Below, piece by piece: positions 1 to 8,389 of a stretch of 64,000 nt of DNA. The stretch lies in the NCBI GenBank assembly GCA_963763135.1, contig CAVXNJ010000004.1, positions 496,001-560,000 of the forward strand, read 5' to 3'. Numbering within the stretch: position 1 is the first letter of the stretch; each line of letters opens with the position of its first letter. The notes below the pieces were generated by a model. That model did not search any database, was not told the DNA's origin, and saw nothing but the letters and a program-made list of their open reading frames with translations. A program made the translations under genes and the position numbers. This DNA is from JANMZO01 sp963763135. GTDB lineage: Bacteria > Actinomycetota > Acidimicrobiia > Acidimicrobiales > JANYDT01.

Positions 1-1361
1 GCGGCCACCCCGATGCCCAACAACTTCGTATCGCCACGTTGGCGTCGGGCGGCCTGTTCGGCCCGAAGCTCGGCGTAGCCGATCTCGTCGGCTGCGGTGT
101 GGAGCGGAAGCTTGTATCGGCCCGAGTCGTAGACATTGCCGCCAATCGACGTGAACGGGTACACGTCGTCGGCCAGAAAATTGCGCTCCCGCAGAACGAT
201 CGGGTCAATACCGAGTTCGATCGCCGCCTGGTCGACCAGTCGTTCGAGGAGTGCCGTCGCCTCGGGCCGTCCGGCACCCCGGTAGGCCCCCATGGGAGTG
301 GTGTTGGTGACCGCCACCGCAACGTGGAACTCCATTGCAGGGAACTGGTAGTTGCCCGGAGCCATGCGACGCGTGCCCCCCGGAAGAAACGCGCCGATCG
401 TCGGGTACGCTCCCGCGTCGCCGACGAGATGAACGCGCAGCCCCGTAAATGTGCCATCGGCCTTGCAACCGAGTTCGGCATATTGGATCTGGCCGCGACT
501 GTGCGGAAGCGTGCGCATGTCTTCCGTTCGGGTGGGCACCCAGACCACCGGACGCTGAAGGTCCTTGGCCGCTTTGGTCACCACGGTGTATTCGTGATGA
601 AGACCGGCTTTTCCGCCAAAGCCGCCGCCAACTTGGGGAGTGATGATGTGGATGTCTTTCGTTTCCCACCCGAGGGCCTTGGCCAATTGACCGTGGAGTC
701 CGTGCGGCATCTGCGTGGATGCCCAAACGGTAACCCGGCCGTCGTCAGCGGGAGCGGCCGCGCAGCAATCCGGTTCCATGGGAGCCACAGCAAGGCGCTG
801 ATTGACGTAGCGACCCCGCACAATGACATCGGACGAAGCCTCAAGGTCCAACGGGTGCTTGTCGTAGATCACGAGCGCCTGGTTTGATCCGTGTGCGGGA
901 AAGATCAGCTCAGCACCCTCGGCGAGCGCGGCTTCGGCGTCGATGACCGCAGGCAGCGGATCGATCTCGGCCCAGACGCTTTCTGCGGCGTCTTCGGCCT
1001 GCGCGGCAGATTCGGCGAACACGACGGCATACGCGTCACCCACGAATCGAACTCGCTCAAATGCGAGTGGAGGCCGGGCAAAGTCATCGTGGACGGGAAC
1101 GAACCCGTGGTGCGGGGCGACCCCCAACTCGGTGGCGGTCCAGACCGCAACGACGCCCGGCATCGCCTGCGCATCTTCAACGTGAATGCTGCGAATCACG
1201 CCGTGCGCCACCTGGGATCGTACGAATGATGCATACAATCGGCCCTCGAGCGGCAGGTCGGCCACGTAGATCCCAAGGCCTTTGAGGAGGGCAGGGTCTT
1301 CGGAGCGAACGACCCGGGTGCCCAGCAACGAACCACGAATACCGTTTTCAGCGACTGTCAT
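1..1361 (-). CDS. Molybdenum hydroxylase large subunit (xanthine dehydrogenase / CoxL-like form II), C-terminus beyond window
   Basis: The protein starts at the ATG read from 1361 and runs off the left edge after about 453 residues; the family is usually 750-800. An N-terminal hammerhead domain covers roughly residues 15-125, followed by the molybdopterin-binding region with a GGGFGGK motif at residues 245-251 and an AYRGAGRPE loop at 359-367. Members bind Mo-molybdopterin cytosine dinucleotide and hydroxylate aromatic or aldehyde substrates together with FAD and 2Fe-2S subunits. True aerobic CO dehydrogenase (form I CoxL) has an AYRCSFR loop with a catalytic Cys; this has Gly there, so CO is unlikely to be the substrate, which stays unknown. 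The medium and small subunits would lie outside the window. It is divergent from the carboxylesterase that follows. Confidence 0.9.
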   Translation of the reverse strand, partial: MTVAENGIRGSLLGTRVVRSEDPALLKGLGIYVADLPLEGRLYASFVRSQVAHGVIRSIHVEDAQAMPGVVAVWTATELGVAPHHGFVPVHDDFARPPLAFERVRFVGDAYAVVFAESAAQAEDAAESVWAEIDPLPAVIDAEAALAEGAELIFPAHGSNQALVIYDKHPLDLEASSDVIVRGRYVNQRLAVAPMEPDCCAAAPADDGRVTVWASTQMPHGLHGQLAKALGWETKDIHIITPQVGGGFGGKAGLHHEYTVVTKAAKDLQRPVVWVPTRTEDMRTLPHSRGQIQYAELGCKADGTFTGLRVHLVGDAGAYPTIGAFLPGGTRRMAPGNYQFPAMEFHVAVAVTNTTPMGAYRGAGRPEATALLERLVDQAAIELGIDPIVLRERNFLADDVYPFTSIGGNVYDSGRYKLPLHTAADEIGYAELRAEQAARRQRGDTKLLGIGVA

Positions 1362-1462
1362 TCGATGAACCTACCTCACGAGGACTGCTTTGCGAGAGGA
1401 GTCTGAGTCGATAACGTGGGGACGTAGTTGCCGGCCTCCTGCTCCGCCGAATCCGAAAGACG

Positions 1463-3142
1463 ATGATGCGCACCCCATTCAGCAAGGATTCCCCGACTGT
1501 CCGAACCCGTTCCGGTGTGGTGAGAGGCACGTACCGTTCGAAGCGAACGATCGCCCATTTCGCAGCAATTCCCTATGCCGCGGCACCAGTCGGTGAACGT
1601 CGTTGGCGTGCTCCGCAACCGACTCAACCGTGGCCCGGAGTCAGGCCCTGCACGAAGCCGGGTCCGATGGCGTTCCAACGGGCCCAGAACATGGAGTTGT
1701 TTCTGACTGCCATCGCTGAGGGTGTGGGCCTGTCGCGGCCGAAGCAGAAGGCACTGCTCACTGCGGTGAAGATCCCGCGCAAACAAAGTGAAGATTGCCT
1801 CACGCTCAACGTGAGGACGCCCGTCGGAGCGGCCGACCTGCCGGTCATGGTCTGGATCCACGGCGGAGACCACACGGACGGAAGCGGAAGCGATCCGTTC
1901 TATGCCTCTGATGCGCTACCCATCCGGGGGTGCGTCCTTGTCACGATCAATTACCGACTCGGACTTTTCGGGTTCTTCGCGCACCCTGACCTTTCGGCGG
2001 AATCTGAGGCCGGTGTCTCAGGGAATTACGGGCTGCTCGACCAAATCTGCGCCCTCGAGTGGGTGCGCGACAACATCGCGTCCTTCGGTGGCGACCCGGG
2101 TCGGATAACGATCTTCGGCGAGTCGGCCGGTGGGGAAGCGGTGTTGAACCTGCTTACCGCTCCAAAGGCGCGGGGACTGTTCCATCGAGCAATTGCGCAG
2201 AGTCCGAGCGATAGCGGTCGGTGGCTTCACCTCCGCAAGCCGATGCTCGACTTCGTGTCGGCTGAAGAGGCTGGCACGCTGTTTGCTGACGCGGTTGTCG
2301 GCTCTGGTGCAGGGCAGGTCGAACGCCTTCGCGCAATGACACCCGAGGCTCTCTCCGAGTTCTACCGGTCACGGCCCGACCTCGGTCGATACTTTTATCC
2401 GAATGTCGATGGGGTGGTGCTGCCGGTCGCTCCGATGACGGCTTTCTCCCGGCATCTTGAAGCTCCGGTGCCGCTCATGATCGGGTACAACGCCGATGAA
2501 GGCTCCCTGCTCGCCCCGTTCATGCATCCTGCCGGCGGTGAGTTCCTCGCACCCGATGGCGGCCCGGCATCGATGAGCGCCGATGAGATCCGCTCTGCGT
2601 TCCTTCGTTCGTACGGCTCGACCGAGGCCGTTGACCGCCTGATGGCGTTGTATCCAGGACTCTCGAAGGCCGAGCCCAAAGCGCTCGTTCGTCATGCCGG
2701 GGATCACATGTTCGGCGTGCACGTGGATCATGCGAGTCGCGAGCATTCAGCGGCGGGCCACCCCACGTACCGGTACTTCTTCCAGTCGGCGCCGGCATCA
2801 AAGGACCAGACCGCCGGCGCGTTTCATGCCGCTGAGGTGTTCCATGTCTTCGACACGTCATTTCCGTTCGTCGACAAGGCCCCCGACGCGCACCTCTTGA
2901 CCCGGGAGATGGGAGACCGTTGGTACGCCTTCGCTGCCACGGGCGACCCGTCGTTCCCCGGTCGGGCCCAGTGGCCGCGCTACGACGTGTCGAACCCGAT
3001 GCATATGGTCTTCGACCGTCCCGCATCGCATGCGGCGGACTGCCTGCCCCAGCCCGGACTCGACCTCATGCGCGAACGCATCGCTCGGCTCGATGCGATC
3101 TCAGCAGGCACCGCGTCCGGGGATGTTCTTCAGAGCGTTTAG
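1463..3142 (+). CDS. Type-B carboxylesterase (para-nitrobenzyl esterase family)
   Basis: This 559-residue alpha/beta hydrolase matches the usual 500-550 length of bacterial type-B carboxylesterases. Visible motifs: EDCL at 110-113, the oxyanion-hole HGG at 133-135, the nucleophile elbow GESAGG with Ser221, GYNADEG carrying the likely acid Glu347, and GAFHAAEV with the likely catalytic His456, so the triad looks complete. No signal peptide is evident, so it is probably cytoplasmic. Two ATGs sit side by side at 1463 and 1466 and either could be the start. It hydrolyses carboxylic esters; the substrate cannot be read from sequence. It stands alone, divergent from the molybdenum hydroxylase and convergent with the next gene. 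Confidence 0.9.
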   Translation: MMRTPFSKDSPTVRTRSGVVRGTYRSKRTIAHFAAIPYAAAPVGERRWRAPQPTQPWPGVRPCTKPGPMAFQRAQNMELFLTAIAEGVGLSRPKQKALLTAVKIPRKQSEDCLTLNVRTPVGAADLPVMVWIHGGDHTDGSGSDPFYASDALPIRGCVLVTINYRLGLFGFFAHPDLSAESEAGVSGNYGLLDQICALEWVRDNIASFGGDPGRITIFGESAGGEAVLNLLTAPKARGLFHRAIAQSPSDSGRWLHLRKPMLDFVSAEEAGTLFADAVVGSGAGQVERLRAMTPEALSEFYRSRPDLGRYFYPNVDGVVLPVAPMTAFSRHLEAPVPLMIGYNADEGSLLAPFMHPAGGEFLAPDGGPASMSADEIRSAFLRSYGSTEAVDRLMALYPGLSKAEPKALVRHAGDHMFGVHVDHASREHSAAGHPTYRYFFQSAPASKDQTAGAFHAAEVFHVFDTSFPFVDKAPDAHLLTREMGDRWYAFAATGDPSFPGRAQWPRYDVSNPMHMVFDRPASHAADCLPQPGLDLMRERIARLDAISAGTASGDVLQSV

Positions 3143-3181
3143 TTCGCCGTTCGCTCCGAGTGTCAACCCCAACGAAAATGG

Positions 3182-3958
3182 CTATTGCCGCAACAACGCC
3201 TTGTCGATGCCTTGCGAAGTGAACCAGCCGAGCCGATCGTCGGACCCCGAAAGGGTGTTTGGATCGATACTCCAATTCGCCGCGATCGCCATGACCATGT
3301 CTTCGTCGGGCATCTCGTCAGCGTCGTCAGCGTCGTCGGAGTTCCAGGCTTCCAGGAAGGTAGCCAAGCCGAGGTCAAGCTCGACCGGGGACAGCGAGCC
3401 TCGGCTTTCGGTCTCGCCATCCTCGATGGAAAAGAATCTCAGGTCGCCGTCCAATTCCGCCCGTTCCCACAAATGACATTCGGCGACGCGATGGCTGGAG
3501 TACACCTGCACCTCGCAGCCCAGTCGGTCGCGGATCAACGCGGCCGATGGCGAGCCATCTGAGATCTGCGATCCCATGACCAGTGTCCAGCCGTCCACCG
3601 ACGGAGTCACGAAGATGCCGTTTTCGTAGGCTGCGCCAACTCCCGCGCCCCAACCCACCCGGTTTGCGTGTTTGAGCCCCAGAGCTTCAACGATCTTCGC
3701 CCCATCGTCGGACCGTATCGCGACCCAACCGGTTTTGTACCCAAAGGGCATCCGTTCAGCCGGAAATCCCGTGTCCTGGGGCCTTCCGGTTGCCGGCCTC
3801 GCCGGTTGAGATCCGGGCCCCGTTACCGCAAATGGTGTTTGCCCGGGATGGGTTCGGTTTTCCCCCCATCGATTCGCACGTCGTAGGCCCCGGAGCATTC
3901 CATAACAGGCGAGGCCGAGAAGCCCTGCAACGACCGCGCCGCCAACGATAAGGGTCAT
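3182..3958 (-). CDS. Hypothetical protein with an N-terminal membrane anchor
   Basis: I choose the ATG read from 3958 (258 residues) over an upstream start near 4171 that would overlap the hexosaminidase gene by about 165 bases. Residues 1-22 form a Gly/Ala/Leu-rich membrane helix followed by basic residues, suggesting a cytoplasmic or membrane-tethered soluble domain. A Pro/Gly-rich linker follows to about residue 65, then a domain with the motifs KTGWVAIRSDD and VDGWTLVMGSQ, and an acidic DDADDADEMPDED patch near the C-terminus followed by WSIDP. No catalytic motif is obvious and I do not recognise the family by name. It lies 47 bases downstream of the hexosaminidase on the same strand, so co-transcription is possible. 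Confidence 0.7.
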   Translation of the reverse strand: MTLIVGGAVVAGLLGLACYGMLRGLRRANRWGENRTHPGQTPFAVTGPGSQPARPATGRPQDTGFPAERMPFGYKTGWVAIRSDDGAKIVEALGLKHANRVGWGAGVGAAYENGIFVTPSVDGWTLVMGSQISDGSPSAALIRDRLGCEVQVYSSHRVAECHLWERAELDGDLRFFSIEDGETESRGSLSPVELDLGLATFLEAWNSDDADDADEMPDEDMVMAIAANWSIDPNTLSGSDDRLGWFTSQGIDKALLRQ

Positions 3959-4005
3959 CGCAGCATTGTAGGCAATGTGATATCTGCGGGCTGGGGGATG
4001 TCGCC

Positions 4006-6027
4006 CTATTTGGCGTTGTAAAGAATCGGCATGAGGCCGGCCGCGGTGTTGAACCGTTCCCAGGATTTGCGCGACGGGTAGGTCCAGGCATTCTCGGCGA
4101 GCGCCGAAAGACGGGGAAACACGAGTCGATCGAACACCGCCCGGTCCTTCATCGACTCTGACCAGATGCAAGCCTGGATTCCGCTCAGGTTGAGCTTCTG
4201 CGAGTCGGTCCAGCCTTCGGTCGGGTCAAAGCGATACAGCTTCTCGGCCTCGGTCCATCCGGCCCAGCTGCCGCCGGGCTCGTCGAAGCCACGGCCGATC
4301 GCCATGTCGAGGTAGTAGTACTGACCGGGGCAAACCACCATCCGGTATCCCTGCCCGGCCAGATCGGCGCTCACCTCAACGCTTCGCCAGCCGCACAAAT
4401 ATGACGTGTGCTTATCAATCACGTTGCCGTGCGAAGCTTCCTCCCAGCCTCCGGTGATGCAACCGTGCGAGGCGAGGAACTCATGGATGCGCTTGATGAA
4501 CATCGCCTGCAGGACCGCCGCACCTGAACCGCCGATGTCATCGGGTCCGTGGGTGTTGGACGTGGCGCTCACCAGATTTGCGTGCATGTCGGCGGCTTCG
4601 TCGCCGGCGACCTCTCGTAGCTTGGCCAAAGCAAGTGGGGAGCCTGTCCATGCGGCGGCGGGCACTTCGTCGGCGCCGATGTGGATGGTCTTGAACGGGA
4701 ACAAGTCGATAAGTTCGCGTAGGACTGTTTCGACGACCTCGTAGGTGGCATCAAGCGCCGGGTTGATGCAGTTGTTCGGAAATCCCTGAACGGAAAAGTA
4801 GGTGCCGGTCTCGTCAGGGTCGCGAAGCTGCGGGAGCGCCTGGAGCATGGCGAAGCAGTGGGCCGGAATGTCGATCTCGGGAACGACCTCGATCCCGTAA
4901 CTCTTGGCCTGCGCCACGATCGCGCGGATGGAGTCCTTGGTGTAGTACCCGCCGGTCGGGTGGGCCGCGGAGCCGAGCAGCGGCGGGATCGGCAGGCCGT
5001 GACCGCGCCACGCCCCGATGTCAGTCAGAGCGGGGTACGCCTCGATCTCGATACGCCAGGCTTCATCGTCGGAGAGGTGCAGGTGGAACCGGTTCAGTTT
5101 GTTCCAGGCGGCGATGGCCAGTAGTTGTGTGATCTCTGAGGTTGTGTAGAACTGGCGGGCCACATCGAGGTGAAGGCCACGCCAATGCATCGCCGGTTCA
5201 TCCACGATTGCTCCACTGTTCGGGAACGCGAAGGTGTCCGGGTGATACCTCGCTCCTCGCCAGAGTTGCCCGAGCGTAACGAGGCCGTAGAACAGACCGG
5301 TGGTGGAACCGGCGGTGATCGTCGGGCCGCTCGTGTCGTTCGCGGCAAAGTCGATCCGGTAGGACTCGTTGGTCTGGCCGTGCTCAATTCGAAGATGGAC
5401 CGGCAACCCGCCTTCGGCGATCGGGCGCACGATTCCTTCGGCGGCGAACAACGCCCGAGTGACCGCCTCGAAAGACTTGGCCGCGTCGACGGCAGCTTGT
5501 TCTGTGCCTTGCGGGGCGAAACCGGCTGGCAGCGGCCGTCGACCCGAGACTGACGTGTGATTCGGCCACGGGACGACGGACAGGGTTACCGGCGCGTTTT
5601 CGGCGACCACATGGGTATCGACTCCCTTGCGCAGCGGAGCGTCGCTACCCGACAGTCTTGTCGGGCTCACGATCACGTCGACGGTGGTGCCGTTGTCGAG
5701 GACGAGGTACGCGCCTTGTGCGCCGTCGGTCCAGTGGCGAAGTGGCCACGTCAGGTTGGTGGCCGAAACTGACCAGGTCTGCGACGGTTCAAGAACGAAT
5801 CCGCTCGGCGGGCGAAGTTCTGAGAAGTTCGAGAGTGATCGCACCAGAACGCCTCCTTCAAGAAGCGCCGAGCCATCGACACGAGCCGGACCGCTTATAC
5901 ATAACCGGAAGTCCGTCAGTCGATCGCTTGAGGTGTTGGTCAGGTGCAATGCGTAGATCGGTGGCTGACCATCGGAACGGGTCCATGACGTGGCCAAACG
6001 CAGCTGTTGCGGTGTTGGATCCGACAT
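4006..6027 (-). CDS. Beta-N-acetylhexosaminidase, GH20
   Basis: This 673-residue protein has a divergent N-terminal region (1-180), the small GH20b-type domain (about 180-275) and the GH20 TIM barrel from WRGLHLDVAR (282-291). HLHLSDDEAW begins at 315, and the catalytic Asp-Glu pair sits in HIGADE at D453-E454. GH20 enzymes remove terminal beta-linked GlcNAc/GalNAc by substrate-assisted catalysis using the 2-acetamido group. I see no signal peptide, so either it acts inside the cell on imported chitobiose or peptidoglycan sugars, or export is non-classical. It begins 9 bases after the GNAT gene ends on the same strand, implying one transcript. Confidence 0.93.
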   Translation of the reverse strand: MSDPTPQQLRLATSWTRSDGQPPIYALHLTNTSSDRLTDFRLCISGPARVDGSALLEGGVLVRSLSNFSELRPPSGFVLEPSQTWSVSATNLTWPLRHWTDGAQGAYLVLDNGTTVDVIVSPTRLSGSDAPLRKGVDTHVVAENAPVTLSVVPWPNHTSVSGRRPLPAGFAPQGTEQAAVDAAKSFEAVTRALFAAEGIVRPIAEGGLPVHLRIEHGQTNESYRIDFAANDTSGPTITAGSTTGLFYGLVTLGQLWRGARYHPDTFAFPNSGAIVDEPAMHWRGLHLDVARQFYTTSEITQLLAIAAWNKLNRFHLHLSDDEAWRIEIEAYPALTDIGAWRGHGLPIPPLLGSAAHPTGGYYTKDSIRAIVAQAKSYGIEVVPEIDIPAHCFAMLQALPQLRDPDETGTYFSVQGFPNNCINPALDATYEVVETVLRELIDLFPFKTIHIGADEVPAAAWTGSPLALAKLREVAGDEAADMHANLVSATSNTHGPDDIGGSGAAVLQAMFIKRIHEFLASHGCITGGWEEASHGNVIDKHTSYLCGWRSVEVSADLAGQGYRMVVCPGQYYYLDMAIGRGFDEPGGSWAGWTEAEKLYRFDPTEGWTDSQKLNLSGIQACIWSESMKDRAVFDRLVFPRLSALAENAWTYPSRKSWERFNTAAGLMPILYNAK

Positions 6028-6036
6028 CAGGACGCC

Positions 6037-6507
6037 TTACACCTTCAGCATTCCGGCCCAAATGCCGGGTGCAGAATTCGGGATCGGCATCGCGCCCACG
6101 GTCTTTTCGTAGAACGCACCGGGACCCACATCGCCGATGATGGCGTAGCCGTAACCCAGGTTCTTCAAATCGAGCAGACACGCGAGGAGCAGGGCGTGCC
6201 CGACGCCGAGGCCGCGCGATTCTTCGGCTACCCCGGTCGGCCCGAAGTAACCCCGAGCGATGGATTCGTGACAGGCGAAGCCGATGAGATCTTCATCCCG
6301 GATGGCAACGAAACATGTCGGCGGAAGGCGTGTCATCGCAATCGCCGTTTCGCTTTCCCAGGCGTTGCCGAAACGCTCCGAGACCCACGACGCCACCAGC
6401 TTCGCTTCGGGCGCCAGGGCTCGGCGAATCGTGATGCTCTTCGCAGCCATCCGTTGTGCCAGACCGGCATCAGGGGCGATCAGCGAAAGGTTGACGAGGT
6501 AGTCCAT
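6037..6507 (-). CDS. GNAT family N-acetyltransferase
   Basis: A 156-residue protein, the typical size of a single GNAT domain. The acetyl-CoA pyrophosphate-binding motif A is visible as RGLGVG (98-103), preceded by a beta-strand rich in Gly and Val and followed by a Leu/Ala helix. It should transfer an acetyl group from acetyl-CoA to a primary amine; the acceptor is unknown. It is the first gene of a likely three-gene minus-strand unit with the GH20 hexosaminidase and the anchored hypothetical protein, so an amino-sugar-related acceptor is conceivable but not shown. A purine-rich GAAAGAG precedes the ATG read from 6507. Confidence 0.85.
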   Translation of the reverse strand: MDYLVNLSLIAPDAGLAQRMAAKSITIRRALAPEAKLVASWVSERFGNAWESETAIAMTRLPPTCFVAIRDEDLIGFACHESIARGYFGPTGVAEESRGLGVGHALLLACLLDLKNLGYGYAIIGDVGPGAFYEKTVGAMPIPNSAPGIWAGMLKV

Positions 6508-6651
6508 GGTGCTCTTTCACGCGGTGTTCGAGGCAACTGGATCGATCCTATGCCGTACGGTCCTCGGGTGGCGCTCCACGGCACTCGTGGCTGTTTAGCG
6601 TTTTGCTAGTCTGGGCTTGGGCATCCTCGGTCCTATGAGTACCATGACCGC

Positions 6652-8389
6652 GTGAGCACACAATCACCGAGTCAGAGTTTCACTTCCACGTCAACCGATA
6701 CCGTGACCCTCCCCGGTGGTGAGGTTGTCCACCGGCAATTGTCTGAACATTCCAAACGGCTCGCACGGAAGTTCACCGAGGTTCGCCCGGGCGTGTGGTG
6801 CCTAGTCGGCAACGGCCTTTCGAACCAGACATTCGTCGAGGGGCCCGAAGGCATCATCGCCATCGACACCGGCGAGTCGGTCCAGGAGATGCGCGACGCA
6901 TTGCGAGAACTCCGGGCTGTTACGGCCACGCCGGTAGTGGCGGTGCTCTACACCCACTTCCACTATGTCGCCGGGACGCAGGCGGTCCTCGACGAGGACC
7001 CGACCCGCACCATCCCGGTCTGGGGACATTCGCGTATTGCGCTGAACCGGGTTCGGACCGCGAGCGAAGTCGCACCCGCGTACTCCCGCGGACTCGTTGA
7101 GCAGTTTGCGATCCAGCTTCCCGCCGACGGCGCCGACGGTGTCGTGAATGTCGGGCTCGGCCGGTTCTTCCGAGACCCCGGGCATGCCCCGTTTACTCCC
7201 GGTCACGTCCCGGCGACGCATACGTTCAGCGATGCCTGTCGCATTTCAGTGGCGGGCCTCGACATCGACGTGACGCCCGCGCCATCGGACGCTGACGACT
7301 CGGTTACGTTCTGGTTTCCGTCACTCGGGCTGGCAGTCAACAACCTCGTTTGGCCGGTGCTGTTCAACGTGTTCGCCATTCGAGGGGAGGAATACCGTGA
7401 CCCGCGCATAATGCTGCGGGGTCTCGACCATCTGCTGTCCTTGCACGCTGAGCACCTGGTCGGCGCTCATGGACCGTCGATCAGCGGCACGATCGAGATC
7501 AGCGAGCGGGTCACCCGCTACCGCGACTCGATCCAGTTCCTTTGGGATCAGACGGTCCGTGGGATCAACCGTGGGTTGACCAGCACCGAGTTGGCCGCAA
7601 CGGTGCATCTGCCCGGTTCCTACGAGTCCGACTACCTCACGACACAGTTCTACGGTGTGGTCGAGCATCATGTGCGGCAGATCCGCACCGGTCTGTTCGG
7701 GTTCTTCGATGGCGACGAAGGGAATCTGTTTCCGTTGCCGACGGGGGAGCGAGCCAGTCGGCTCATAGCGGGGTTCGGCGGTCGCGGACACGGTACGCGC
7801 CCAGGCCCGGGCTGCACTTTCTGCTGACGATGTGCGTTGGGCGCTCGAACTCAGCGCCTGGCTCGTTCGATCGGTCGAAGCCGATGGGTCGACGCCGGCC
7901 ACGGACGAGGACCGTCAACTCCTCGCCGACGCCCTTCGGACGGTCGCGCAGCGAACAACGTCTGCGAACATACGAAGTTGGTGCCTCACCCGTGCTCGCG
8001 TGTTGGAAGGCGTGATCGATTCGTCCCGCCTCTACCAGCACCGCTTCAACAAGAAGCAGATCGTCGCCGGGCCACCCGAACAGTCCGTTCATCTGCTTCG
8101 GGTGATGCTCGATCCCGTGAAGGCCGAAGGCATCGAACTGCACGTCGCGTGGGCGTTCACCGACGGCGGCCGCACCGGGCTCCATGTGCGCAACTGCATC
8201 GCCTGCCCGACCGACGGCACCGGCGCCACCGCCACCATCAGCGGGGAGCGTTCGTCGTGGGCTGACGTGTTGACCGGTGCCGCAACGCTGTCGGGAGCCC
8301 TTGAAGGCGGATCGCTTCGGGTGGAGGGTGATGCTGCGATGGTCCGACAGGCGCTGGCCTGCTTCGAAGTCGGAGGCCTGCAGCAATGA
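6652..8389 (+). CDS. Alkylsulfatase-like MBL-fold protein with dimerisation and SCP2-type domains; frame broken near 7780
   Basis: One gene read in two frames: GTG at 6652 to a stop at 7825-7827, then continuation in another frame to 8389. The first part (391 residues) is a metallo-beta-lactamase fold; the second carries the alkylsulfatase dimerisation helices (RTTSANIRSW) and a C-terminal SCP2-like substrate domain, the SdsA1/Pisa1 architecture. The join falls near 7775-7790, just after residues AGFGG. The length (1738 bases) is one base too many, or two too few, for a single frame. The canonical HxHxDH zinc motif appears as HFHYVA (102-107), so Asp and His are replaced, and the later Glu and His ligand region reads NNLVWPVLFN. 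Known homologues hydrolyse alkyl sulfate esters; the metal site here may be altered or lost. Its stop overlaps the next ATG. Confidence 0.85.

Noticed and set aside
39..887. Long plus-strand open frames at the left edge
   Set aside because: They are antisense to the molybdenum hydroxylase gene, whose motifs (GGGFGGK, AYRGAGR) are clear; the plus-strand translations show no family features.
7832..8389. A separate GTG-start gene of 185 residues
   Set aside because: It begins in the middle of the alkylsulfatase dimerisation domain and continues the preceding gene, so I treat both as one frame-broken gene.
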